From Oreohelix idahoensis (taxonomy: Eukaryota; Mollusca; Gastropoda; Stylommatophora; Oreohelicidae): DNA of 64,000 bases. Below the pieces are notes generated by a model. It was not told the origin of the DNA. It searched no databases and was given only the letters and a program-made list of their open reading frames with translations. Numbering within the stretch: the first letter of the stretch is position 1; each line of letters begins with the position of its first letter. The stretch is taken from contig JAMPIV010012274.1 of assembly GCA_024509875.1 (NCBI GenBank), positions 1-64,000 on the forward strand, in the 5' to 3' direction. Shown piece by piece: positions 12,711-23,554 of the stretch. Position numbers and translations under genes: made by a program.

Positions 12711-15128
12711 TCACTCTTTTCTGGCCTGAAAAGTTGGTGAGATGAAAACTGTAGACCACGGGAGCTCTCCGTCTAACACCCTGGTTCTACCTTCAACCTT
12801 GCCCTCCCCTGTGAGAGTTACTGGCGTCAGTTGGAATGTGTCCTGCAGTGACACTTGACGGTTTAAGATCCCGTTAGATCGCGGAGAATCTGAGATAAAG
12901 CTCTCAGTGACTGGTTCCAATGTTCCGTGAAACAAATTGGAAAATATAGCCAATTTTTCAGGCTCCTCGTTACAAGAGTCGTTTCCTGTAAACGAGATAC
13001 GAGAGTTGTGGGGCCCATCTCCGTTTATAGGCAAACGGATACTCAGATCACTGTCCTCCTCCGTTTGAGTAAAGTGCTGGTCGGATGGGGCTCCAGGGCT
13101 GGTTGGAACTATATGCTCGCTCAGACCGCTATCTTGTGCCCTATGAAGATGGCGCTGGTCGTTGACATATGTAATACCGCTCTTGTCAGTATGTCCCTCA
13201 CTTGAAGGAGCTAATACCATCGGGGGCCTAATTCCCGACAACAAAGAGTGTACTTCCTGAATCAGAGGCGTCGTCACCACTGTTTGGCCGGTTGGCTGAA
13301 CAGGGCTGGCGGGCGAATTTGCCTCTGCAAATAACATATCACTGTCGTCAGAGGCGTTGCACCTCTCCTTGGCACGACAGCTATGTTTGAGCTCGCTCGG
13401 GGCTCCGTGAATTAGGGGTTCTCCTTTTTCACTTATCTGGCCTGCAGTAGGCCCCCTTGCATCAGCAAGGATCGGTGTGGGCGGGTTCCCCAAAACTAAA
13501 TATGGGTTACCGAGAATGAAGTCATAGGCTGGCTGAGCCGTTACAGCTGCCTTGATGGTGCCAGACACGAACCTACATTTCACCTCAATATTGGCTACCG
13601 GAAAGCACTGTGAAGTCCCTTTCCTTAAAACTCCACCAATATTCACTTTTTCCTTCGTCATCTGCCAGGGCTTCACCAGATGTCGGGCGACTATGCTGGG
13701 GTATGTAAGCCCGCTGTCAAATAAGCATGTTGTCTCAGTCCCGTTCACTTCTGCTGGCCCGCTGTTTGAAAACAACTTCTCTGACTGGAAGGGTTTCCAC
13801 TTCTTCCCTTGTTTCACCCTCACAGGCCTTAAACAAGCCACCTGATGAGCGGGTTGTTTGTTTGGGCACCGTGTTGTCCAATGAGAAGTAGTCCGACAGA
13901 ACCTACAATATCTCTCATTATCTCCCCGGTTCCTGACGGGTTCATGAGAAGTCGGCCCCTGTGTTCTGTTAGGCGGCTGGGAGCGCATGTTATGACTGGG
14001 AGGGGGCTCCTTGCGAGACGGCCCTTGCTGCTGGTGAGCTGAAGAGGAAGGCGAATGCGATGAAGATGCTCCTTTGTCCGGGGCTGGCAGGTCAGGGTGT
14101 TTTCTTTTCTGGCCCAGTACTTCGGCCTGTGCCGACTGGAACCTTTCAGCAAAAAGAATTATCTGGTCCAGTTGCTGTGCGCCCTGCTCCGCCAGGTACT
14201 TCCTTAAGTCCGGAGACATGTTGGCCTTTATCTGTTGGAACATGATGATATCTTCAATACCTTCAAACGATTTAGCCAAACCCGACAACTCTCTCCAGCG
14301 AGTGAGGTAATTCCTCAGCCTCTCCGCGAACTGGGGAAAACTTTCTCCTTTCTCCAGACGACTTTCCCGAAACATTGTTTGGCACTTCCGGGGAGTCCAT
14401 TGGAATCGCTGTAACAGGGCGTTCCGCAGTGCCTCAAAGTTATTCTGGTCATCTACCAGCATCTTGCTATAGACCTCATACCCATGTCCTCTTAGAGATT
14501 GAGATAATTTGAGACACCAAAGACTATCATCCAGCCCGTATGCCTTTGCCATCCGTTCAAATTTTTCTAAAAATACCTCAATTTTCTCATTCCCGTTAGG
14601 AAAAGAGTCCATCGGAAAATTCATGGCTGCCATCCGGGGTCCTCCGTTTCCTGAGGTGTCTGTCGCCCCTGCTCCGGGAGAATCTCCGTTAGCCGAACTG
14701 CCTTCCGAAGATCGGTACTGCAGTTCCAGTGAACGCAGGGCAAGTTCATGCTGTCTCTCTGCTGCCTTCTCCCTCTCTTGGGCTTCCCTCTGTGCTAACT
14801 TCTCCTGGGCTTCCCTCTGTGCTATCTTCTCCTGGGCTTCCCTCTCTGCTATCTTCTCCTGGGCTTCCCTCTCTGCTTTTCTCTCTTCTGCCTGTCGGGT
14901 CTTCTCTTCTTTCTCCGCTTCCAATTTACGCAGGTCCATCTCTGCCAGTCGGGCCCTCTCTTCTTTCTCTGCTTCCAATTTACGCAGGTCTTTCTCCGCT
15001 CCCCTTTTCTCTCTCTCCGTCTGCCGGTCCTGTTCCCTCATAATGTAAGCCCTAGTCTCGGCCTCATTCATCCCCATGCTTTTAGCTGCATCCTTCCATG
15101 CAGTAAGTAGCTTGACCAATTCAGCCAT
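12711..15128 (-). CDS. Gag-protease polyprotein of a Ty3/gypsy-like element (805 aa)
   Basis: Translation from the ATG at 15128 gives 805 residues; the frame is open a further 15 codons upstream without an ATG. Domains: a charged coiled coil at about 30-140 built of KLEAEKEE and AQREAQEK repeats; a capsid-like, SCAN-related helical domain at about 180-335 (FLEKFERMAKAY, WCLKLSQSLRG, FPQFAERLRNYLTRW); a polar P/S/Q linker; a zinc knuckle CRFCRTTSHWTTRC with CX2CX4HX4C spacing at 408-421; and an aspartic protease with the catalytic DSG at 471-473 and a later FILGNPYLV. A further ~240 S/T/P-rich residues end at a stop with no reverse transcriptase. Gag would form particles and bind RNA, and the protease would mature it. 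The frame is fully intact despite the missing pol, which suggests coding constraint or a recent loss. Confidence 0.85.
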   Translation of the reverse strand: MAELVKLLTAWKDAAKSMGMNEAETRAYIMREQDRQTEREKRGAEKDLRKLEAEKEERARLAEMDLRKLEAEKEEKTRQAEERKAEREAQEKIAEREAQEKIAQREAQEKLAQREAQEREKAAERQHELALRSLELQYRSSEGSSANGDSPGAGATDTSGNGGPRMAAMNFPMDSFPNGNEKIEVFLEKFERMAKAYGLDDSLWCLKLSQSLRGHGYEVYSKMLVDDQNNFEALRNALLQRFQWTPRKCQTMFRESRLEKGESFPQFAERLRNYLTRWRELSGLAKSFEGIEDIIMFQQIKANMSPDLRKYLAEQGAQQLDQIILFAERFQSAQAEVLGQKRKHPDLPAPDKGASSSHSPSSSAHQQQGPSRKEPPPSHNMRSQPPNRTQGPTSHEPVRNRGDNERYCRFCRTTSHWTTRCPNKQPAHQVACLRPVRVKQGKKWKPFQSEKLFSNSGPAEVNGTETTCLFDSGLTYPSIVARHLVKPWQMTKEKVNIGGVLRKGTSQCFPVANIEVKCRFVSGTIKAAVTAQPAYDFILGNPYLVLGNPPTPILADARGPTAGQISEKGEPLIHGAPSELKHSCRAKERCNASDDSDMLFAEANSPASPVQPTGQTVVTTPLIQEVHSLLSGIRPPMVLAPSSEGHTDKSGITYVNDQRHLHRAQDSGLSEHIVPTSPGAPSDQHFTQTEEDSDLSIRLPINGDGPHNSRISFTGNDSCNEEPEKLAIFSNLFHGTLEPVTESFISDSPRSNGILNRQVSLQDTFQLTPVTLTGEGKVEGRTRVLDGELPWSTVFISPTFQARKE

Positions 15129-15173
15129 CTTACCTGACAAATCAGCAGTACTCACAACGAGGGGAAATGACAA

Positions 15174-15626
15174 AAAAAAAAAAAAAGGAACAAGAAAAAT
15201 TTACTGTTACCTACTAGGAATATGCTGTCGCAAAAACCCGCACTCAGACTAGCACCAAGTCTGACTAATAACTACCTGAAAAAAATTCAAGTTATCCAGC
15301 TACCCAAAACCCGAATTTACTTTCCTGTCAAGAAAAAAATTCGATTAGCCATCAATTACCTCTAAGTCATAAACAACCTTACTACAACTATCATCTAACT
15401 AACTGCAACCTGTGAAAAAAAAACTTATAGCTGGATCAGTCTTAATATAGCTCAAGTCTAGGGGATTTTATAAAGAAAATCTATTTCCCAGAACTTCCTA
15501 CAGAGACAATCTATGAATCTAGAATTGATCCCAACAAAGATGATCCCAAGGACGACGCCACCCACTTTGTCAAGATCACAGAATTGAACGTAACAAAGAT
15601 GATTCACCGGACGATAGCACCCACTT
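15174..15626 (-). other. 5' leader of the Gag-protease element with duplicated primer-site-like segment
   Basis: Between the 5' LTR and the gag start. On the minus strand the LTR ends CGTGACA and is followed by AAG then TGGGTGCTATCGTCCGG, a plausible primer-binding site. A second similar segment, TGGGTGGCGTCGTCCTTGG, lies about 70 bp further in, with CAAAGATGAT shared upstream of both on the plus strand. An A-run is at 15171-15186. Confidence 0.5.
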
Positions 15627-18236
15627 TGTCACGAAATGGATTTAGGACTAGAGACTGTCTACATATAGTGAAAAGACAATAGTAAGAAGAAAGACTGAAA
15701 TGATAGATTCAGATAGAAATATAGTGCAAAATGTGAAAGTTGAGACCATTGGCTCCGAGGTTGAGAACCGAGGTTGATTCTTTCCTCGCCACTTCGGACG
15801 TTTAAATTGCTATGGCCTCGAACCACCTCTAACTACCCTATGGGGATAAGGTTCAATTAAGATTCACAAACACCAAGGTACAGACAACATATAGCTACTG
15901 TACTAAAGGAAATGACTGATGCCAGCTACAATTTATACAAGTTTATTATACACCTATAAACAAACTCATATACATGTCAAAATACATGAAGTGCGAGGAT
16001 GCACACCTGAAACAAAATCAAGCACAGTTAAAAATGCATCAACCCCAACCCTTCTCCCACAATTGCAACCTGTATGGAGAAAGAAGGTAAGGTTAACTGA
16101 AATGAACTACACTGCACTTGATGTCGCCTACACTCCAAACTAGCTGTTCTAAATTCTAACTCTAACTCTAAGTCCACTGATAGCTGGAACGACTGCGAAG
16201 TGACTACACAATCTCTGCACAGACTTCGGTTCTACACAGCCTATCCTGGAATCTCCTGAACACAACTAACTGCACCTCTAAACTTTAAACTTCAGCAGCT
16301 GTCCTCTGCTATGATTCACCAAAACTAACAGTTCTGCCTATCTGTGCTGACTTCAGTAGAGAGAATGTTTACCCTCTCTCTCTCCACTAACTCTGGAATT
16401 GATGACTGAGGTTTAACAGAACCCCACTGGATTCTGGACTGGAACTGTAGCTGACTTCTACCACTCTGAAATTACCTGCCCGAGTACCTATAACTGGGCC
16501 GTCGGCTTTATTATGGCCGTGAAGAAACGAACATAAAAATTACCACAACGCTGGCAGCCTGCCAAATCTGCGTGTGTAACGAGCGTCAGAGCTCAGGATT
16601 TATCCACAAAAATCCTATTCGCTGGAAAATGTCTTCCCCTGGCTGGGAAAACGTATTTTCTTCCTCTCCTTCCACTACTGGCAACTAACGTAAAACCCTT
16701 GCGGTTCTGCGAATGCCCCAACTTTGCCGTGGGAGAAATTTTGTGGTCTCAAAATTCCGCTCTCATTCCCACAAAGCCGGTACCTGCTGTTTTAGACAAA
16801 ACAAAACAACAGCTAAACAAACCATAATAATACATTTAAAATAACAATTAACTTCCTTACTCTTCACCACGTAACTCCCCTCTCTACCTGAGCCTACAAA
16901 GTAAACATTGGCTAACCCAGATCGCTTGTTCTGCCTGACTAACTCCGAGCAACAACAATATTTTCAATGGCCCGTCTGGGCAGACGTACTGTGGCCTACT
17001 TCTTACGCTGACACTAATGCCGTAATGTTTAATACAAAATAAAACTAGCCCTCTCTAGGAATTCCTAAAATTCCCGTCAGTATGATTAATCACCTCAAAA
17101 TTGAAATAAAATATTATTCCCTTAACATAAATAAATTTCATCTCCATCTTCTGAATACACAGAATAACAAAGCACAATCAATAACCTATAACCCTGTTTA
17201 CGCTAGCATCTACATGCCGTCAAAAGTTATACATAATGGTTATCAATTAAATCTCAGTAGTTACAACACGTGGTTACAATTTTATGACCACGTGCTTCTC
17301 TCCCCCTCGTCCCTCTGAACATCGTATCAATAAAGATACCGTAACCACGCGCTCACGTGCTTCAATTAATACCTCTATCACTTCCGTCCACAGATATATG
17401 CGTAACTATATAAATAGCGAGCATCAATACTCTCACTAAAATCACAAATAAAAATACACATTACACACGCTCCCGACTATTCTGTAAATACATATGATTC
17501 GCAGATGCGAGTTTCTCTCCCGACCGACTTTGCAATAATACAAAGCGGTGATATCTCAACTTTTAAACCATGCCGCTATTCCTTCAACAAGGAATTAAAT
17601 GGACCTATAAAGTTTCTCAAGTCTATCACTAAGATCGTATTTGATGGCTCTGGCTTTAAGAATTAACATTAAACTTAAACTTCCCAAGAAACTTAAATGA
17701 TCGGCTAGGACTAGAAAAATTAAATAAAGTCCTCACGCAAAAATTCATGCTTACCAAATCTCGAATGTCCAACTGAAGGCAATCGACAATATGCTTCTGG
17801 CAACCCGGCTTTGGCAATTTTTTCATTAAAAGAGAAAGAGGCTATGAAATATAGGCCTTTTATAATCAAGACCCCCACGCGCCGACTTCATGACGTCATA
17901 TGCGCGGCGTGGTTCTAAAGCCAATCGGAGCTCTGCATTTCAACTGCAGTTAGATCTCAGCCAATCAGAACCTTAGATCTTTCTGATGCAACCAGTTTCT
18001 GCTAGACAAAGAACCGGGAATCGGTCCTAGCCCTATACTGCGGAAATGAAGCAAAAATGGCCGCAAATAATTTAACTCCCGAAAAATGCGTATATGGCCA
18101 CGCAATATCTTTTAAAAAAAGGACACTGGTGCAAATCCTGATCTAGCCTCTATAATCTTAATCTAGAATAATACTTTCTAATTCCCTACACCCCCATTCT
18201 AAACACATAGATCAAACTCCATCGTGATCTCATCTT
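15627..18236 (-). repeat. Right (5') LTR of the Gag-protease element, truncated
   Basis: Starts TGTCACGAAATGG and is collinear with the left LTR to GATCTCATCTT at 18236, where similarity stops. The outer ~141 bp present in the left LTR are missing. The left LTR also has ~23 extra bases at about 11951-11973 close to this breakpoint. The substituted positions near 15661-15715 show the two LTRs are not identical. Confidence 0.85.
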
Positions 18237-19415
18237 CCATCTTCATCAATGAGAAATCATAAACAGCCAGAATAACAAGCAATAACAATGAGATTTCCAG
18301 TATAGGACAGGTCATAGGACTAGAGGATCTTCTAAAATTAGAAATGATGAAACCTCAACTATAGTACTGAAAGCCACAAGTCCAAGGAACCTTACTCCAG
18401 CGTCCATAATTGGGGAAATACATAACGTCGTAAACTTAACCACCTGAGGAACGGTATCTTAAAACAGTTGCCCGACATATTACGGATTTTTGTGCATGAA
18501 GTCTGTGTATTAATTCACCCAAATTTAGGGTAAGTTGTAACATGAACATTTTATTATATTTTATTTGTATTTTGACACGTATGACACCGACAACAGATGG
18601 GTCTTGAGGACGAAGACACCTGAGCAGTTACCTCGGCTTTGCTGCAAGGGGCGTGCTGCTGCCAAATTATTCGAGTCCTGAAGAGAAGAAACAGTCAAAA
18701 CACCTTTGGGGACCAGCAGTGACGGAACCAGACTCAAATTGAACCCACACCGCCAGCTAAGTAAAATACTGCCACGGCATATGGACTATATTTTTTCTAA
18801 CCACCTTATTCTCCTATGAGGATAAAGTTAACTGTTTCTTTGTTTCTTGTTTACAAAAAAGAATCACTTTTATTCATTTTAATTTTCTTCAGCCAGTAAC
18901 TCAGTATTAAACCTGTTTTTTTTTTAAATGTAAATATAAATCTAGAGCTGAGTTGAATGAATTCGATGTCTGCACCTGTATGCCTCATAATAATAAAAAA
19001 ATACATATAGATACAAAGCTATGCTAAATAATATTTGGCTGAATCACCTTCAGCTGGGGGGGGGGCTGCAGGGGTAGGGGGTGGCCTCATAAAATACGAG
19101 TCAAAACGAGCTTTCTTAAAGAAGTGAGCGTGGAGAATAATAAGTTTAAAGTAACTTAAGTGACGCAGTTGTCACACTTGTCATTCTATAAATCCCTGTG
19201 AGATTCCCTGAAATAGAATCGTTATTCCTCTATTTATATCTATGCCTAGAGTAATCTTAATTAAGCGAAGGTTGATACCTTTGAAAACCCTCATCATTTT
19301 ACTTGGAGTTTGGCTATCACTGAACCACTTCTGTAGAGCAGGGAGACAACCTGCGACAGGCGTATCGACTTTGGTGGCTAAATCGACACACGCAATAATA
19401 ATTATTTGGGTGAAA
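18237..19415. other. Unclassified intergenic sequence
   Basis: No convincing coding or repeat structure. A short G-rich block lies at 19056-19083. Confidence 0.5.
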
Positions 19416-19655
19416 TAGGACGCCTAGATGGCAGGGAGTATAGTGTGATTCGCTTGCATAGCTAGGCGGTGGTGTCGCTCGGAAGGTCCTTGGTTCGAGT
19501 CCATGTAAGCCACTCATGTCTGTTGTTATTCTGTTGTCTAGTTTTCTACTTCTTTATTTCTTACGAGTGCCTGAAAACATACCTTTATGTTTGTCTAATA
19601 TTTATTTACTGTTTACAGGCCTCGGGTTTCCCTTCCTTATGTGTTTAAAATGTTT
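19416..19655 (+). mobile_element. tRNA-derived SINE (family with GTCTGTTGTT...ACGAGTGCCTG body)
   Basis: The tRNA-like head starts near 19421 (CGCCTAGATGGCAGGGAG) and has a B-box GGTTCGAGTCC at 19492-19502. The body includes TTCTACTTCTTTATTTCTTA, CGAGTGCCTGAAAACATACC and TACTGTTTACAGGCCTC. Two further copies at 28787-29184 share head and body, which confirms an interspersed family. It is non-coding and presumably moved by LINE machinery; no clear target duplication was seen here. Confidence 0.75.
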
Positions 19656-21530
19656 ATACCCTGCCCCACCTTTACCACCCTTCACCCTCCAAAGAAATTC
19701 ATTTCAACCTCTTAAAACGACCAGCTATATTCATTCCACAGGAATAGTTGCAGTGTGTATTACTTTTGGACAATATTGAAGGTAAAGGCGCCAGCAAAAT
19801 GAAAACTGCTGTGTCGATTGTCTTTCAAAATTTGGTATAAATCGAAATCGGAACCAAATATGGAAAACTGCATAAAGAAAGAAAGCAGAAGTTCTGTAAA
19901 GTAAAAGAAGATAAAGATAAAAGTCATGGATAACAGGGTTGAGAAGCATGAAGAAGATTTCTGGACAGACTAACACACTTGCTCGATCCTGCACGCAAAA
20001 CACAAAAATACACAGTCTAAGAAACTGTGACGGGGTATTGTTCTCCGATACGGCTGCACCAGCCCTACATAAAGGACAGCAGCGGACTATGCAAACTTTA
20101 CAAACACACAGCAGAAGACAGACAGACTGAAGGAGACGCTTGCCAAGGCTAAAACCTTTTACCATCTGTTTAGCGTGCAGCTCTGCCTCAATAAACTGAG
20201 TCTGTTCTGTACTTTGCATCTATCCTAAGAGGGTTCATTCGTGTCATTCTCCAGAAGAGGTCTAGAATCATAGATCAATAGTGCCTTCCTGGACCAACGC
20301 AGGAGCACCATATATTGCCATCTTTATTCGTGTAACCTGCCCCATATGTGCTTGGTGGCCTGGTACAAGACCTACAACTGATTGCTGTGAAGTATAACCA
20401 CAGGACATTCACAGAACTTAATGTTAAGTATTAAGTGTGACAATTCAAACAGCCATTGTGAGAGTCAACAGAGATTAAACATTGTGTTATGATGAAGAAA
20501 CTGATCTAGAAAATAGGCAAGACAATTTAGTATAAAGGAAATTTGAAAGGACATTCAGTTTCATTTGAAGATTCCAGCAAGGACTTTTGTTTGATTAATA
20601 ATTGCAACTCAACTATTGAATAATTTTGTAATTAATCTTTTATTCATCCAATTTCATCATTTTTCATCATTTACATTTGCACAAGAAGAAAACAGAAAAT
20701 AGATGTACATAATAAATGATTCAGTTATTGTAATCCACTGACTTATCAATTTTATGTTGTTGCATTTTGAGTTTTACTGAATTGGGGATTATCATAGGTA
20801 ATTACTAGCAAAGGTGGCATCATAGGCTGTACTTTTATCTGGTTACTTCCTGAAGTAGAGACCTTCACAGCCGTGACTATCCTTTGATACCGGTGCTCTT
20901 CTCTGACACTGGGCTATATTCTCTTCAGACAGAATTCTTTTTCTGTTCTATCAGTACTTTTATTGACAGCTATACTCATTAAAACCTTTCGCTACATTTT
21001 CCTCTCTGCATTGCGCGCCTTTTCCCGAAAAGTTGGCGGGAATGTGTTATTGTTCGTTACTTTCATTTCATTTAGTTCATAAGACAACTCTTAATGTGTC
21101 GATTCAACAAAGTGAAAGTACTGTACAGTAAATTCCTGCCAACTGCAACGAATACGGAAATGACAACTCGGATAGATTTGACATAGAAGAAGGAAACGCA
21201 ATTCAAAATGAGGGTATGGCTACATACGAAGAGATAAAAACAATATAAAAAAACATTTTAAAAATGGTATAGACTACTCCTGGAGTCAAAAATAACAGAA
21301 GCTTACTCTCTTTACCAAGAAGAGATCATATGATAATTTTAAGACTGATAACCAGCCATTGTCTGTTCAACAAATTATTAAAACTGGACAGATAGACATT
21401 ATTATATCCAGATGGGGAAGAAAGGACAACAGCAGATCTTCAAGAATGCTGGCTCTATGAGAGCAGCAGATTTACAGCATGGTCTTCAGCAACTACTTTT
21501 GTGTGAGAAACGGTACGGTGGTGAGAAAAG
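19656..21530. other. AT-rich intergenic sequence, nothing recognised
   Basis: Open frames here (for example 19731-20219 minus) match nothing I know and show no domain pattern. Confidence 0.5.
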
Positions 21531-21534
21531 GCTC

Positions 21535-22205
21535 AGACAGACTATCAATGTTATGGGAGAAATAGATGTGGTTATATGAGAGCGGCCAGAAAAAGCCCGA
21601 GAGACCGCTAACTTTAAGAGATAAGTAAATATGGTTTTATGATAGAAGCCTGAGACAAACCGCCAACTTTATGAGAGAAATAGATGTGGTCATATGAGAG
21701 AGACGAGAGAAAGCTGAAACAACCGCGTTTTGAAAGAAATAGATAGGGTTTATATGAGAACGACGAGTGAAACCTGAGAGAGACCGCCAACTTTACGAAG
21801 GAAATAGATATGGTTTATGAGAGACATAGGTGAAGGATGGAACAAACGCCAACTTAATGAGAGAAACAAATGTAGTTATATAAGAGAAACCTGAGACAAA
21901 CCACCAACTTTATGAGAGAAATAGATGTGGTTATGTGAGAGCTGTGAGAGAAACCTGAGACAAACCACCAACTTTATGAGAGAAATAGATGTGGTTATAT
22001 GACAGCAACGACAGAAACCTGAGACAAACCGTTAACTTTATGACAGAAATAGATCTGGTTGTATTACAGCAATAAGACAAACCTGAGACTCACCATTAAT
22101 TTTATGAAAGAAATATATCTGGTTGTATAACAACGATGAGAAAAGCTTGAGACAAACCATTATTTTAATGAAAGAAATAGCTGTGGTTATATACAGCGAC
22201 CGAAG
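21535..22205. repeat. Diverged ~64-bp minisatellite, about 10 copies
   Basis: Units contain ACTTTATGAGAGAAATAGAT, GTGGTTATATGAGAGC and GAAACCTGAGACAAACC in that order. CAAACCACCA recurs at 21897 and 21961, giving a 64-bp period. Copies diverge progressively toward both edges, so the array looks old. Confidence 0.85.
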
Positions 22206-22844
22206 ACGAAAATCAATAACCGAATATGAGAAAATAAAGGATTAAAACATTATCTTTAAAAAAGAAAAGAAAAAAACACAAGGAAATGCAGTTGTCATTT
22301 TCAATGGTCTACAGTAAAAGGACACAGGACAACACAGAAACTGTACAGGTTATAAATTGTAACCATACGCATTGTTCAGTCAGGTGGCCTTATTCCCACA
22401 AACAACGTGATCGCTGTATGTGCTGCAACTTTCACGCCACGCCAAACTTACTACGGCACACAATAACCGTGCAAATAATGACATACCTCGGGACATGTGA
22501 TCGATATGCACCACAGACAACTCTGTGGAGAAAATGAAATCCTGAGATAAGGTCATAGTTCTTCAAACAATGATATTATGTCATTTTATAGACAACTGTT
22601 GAGAAGATTGCTTTGAACATAAGCTGAGTTGAATCAAGTCTTTAGAAGTTGTGAAGTGCCGCGCGGGTCTATTATGTAGTTCCAACAATTTCAGACGATT
22701 TTCTTCCGATATCGCTGTGTCATCATTTCACGGTTACCAGAACACCTTTTGGAAATATACAAGCTGCTTTTAGAAACTCATAGGAAAAATACAATGAGAA
22801 TAAATGCAAGAAATGATAACAGGTTGAACTAGAAGAAACACTAC

Positions 22845-22975
22845 TACAAGATGTAGAATCATACACATATCTTGGCAGCAATTAAGACAAAGATGGAGGA
22901 TCGGACAATGATACCAAAATAAGAATACAAAAAGAAAGAGGACCTTTCATTGCATTGTAGTAGGGAATGGAGTTT
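22845..22975 (+). mobile_element. RTE-type LINE reverse transcriptase fragment
   Basis: The plus strand gives DVESYTYLGSN, a stop, then DKDGGSDNDTKIRIQKERG. This is the VESFTYLGS...DKDGG...I..RI.KAR motif of RTE-like polymerases. Short decayed copy; the flanks show nothing more of the element. Confidence 0.6.
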
Positions 22976-23554
22976 AAGGGAGGAGTAGATAAAGAAGGAA
23001 CAGTGAGATAAGAACGTTCGCGAAATACTTAAGTAAGGGGTAGTGGTTGCAAGGTTAAGTTACAAACAGAACTGCGTGATCGTCGCCGAGAGCTCGCCAG
23101 GGCTCAATACAAATTGGATGATAAAGGATAAAACGAGATAAGTGATTGGGCTTAGGTCAGATGGCCAGACCAATCAGAAGATAATGACACTTAGCGGTCA
23201 ACGGAAAATAGGAAAACAGGTGGTTGCACGGGAAGTTGGAGAATAGCTAGTAGAGGAGAGGTTGTGACTCAAGAGAAGTTAGAGACAGTAGAGAGGTTAG
23301 GAACTTCAGTGTTTAGGAAGAAGATCAACGCTAACGAGGTTTCGTGAATGCTGAAAGTTATAGCTGCAGGCCAGTTCTGTAGATCGAGCAGAAATTCAGA
23401 GAATCCTATGAGTATTGAACCAATAATGAGTAGAAGTTGAATTCGAGAACTTGTCTAGACTAATATAGAAACTAGCGTCCTAACCAGAAGTCGACAGAAC
23501 CACGATCAGTAGAGAATACAGTGTTATTGTTCCGCTGAAGAATGAAAAAAAAGC
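22976..23554. other. Purine-rich intergenic sequence, nothing recognised
   Basis: No coding or repeat structure found upstream of the Penelope-like element's 3' end. Confidence 0.5.

Larger units (their letters stand above)
9374..18236 (-). mobile_element. Non-autonomous Ty3/gypsy-like LTR element encoding Gag-protease only
   Basis: Two long direct repeats (9374-12000 and 15627-18236) flank a 3.5-kb interior whose only long frame is a minus-strand Gag-protease gene. Read on the minus strand, the order is truncated 5' LTR (right), leader, gag-PR, remnant tail, polypurine tract, complete 3' LTR (left). Reverse transcriptase, RNase H and integrase are absent: only ~570 bp separate the gag-PR stop from the left LTR. 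The LTR copies differ at scattered sites and by indels, so this insertion is clearly older than the element at 47-56.7 kb. No target duplication can be tested because the right LTR is incomplete at its outer end. Confidence 0.85.

Noticed and set aside
19731..20219. A 162-codon minus-strand frame
   Set aside because: Cysteine- and leucine-rich composition with no domain pattern, no splice context and no similarity to a family I know.
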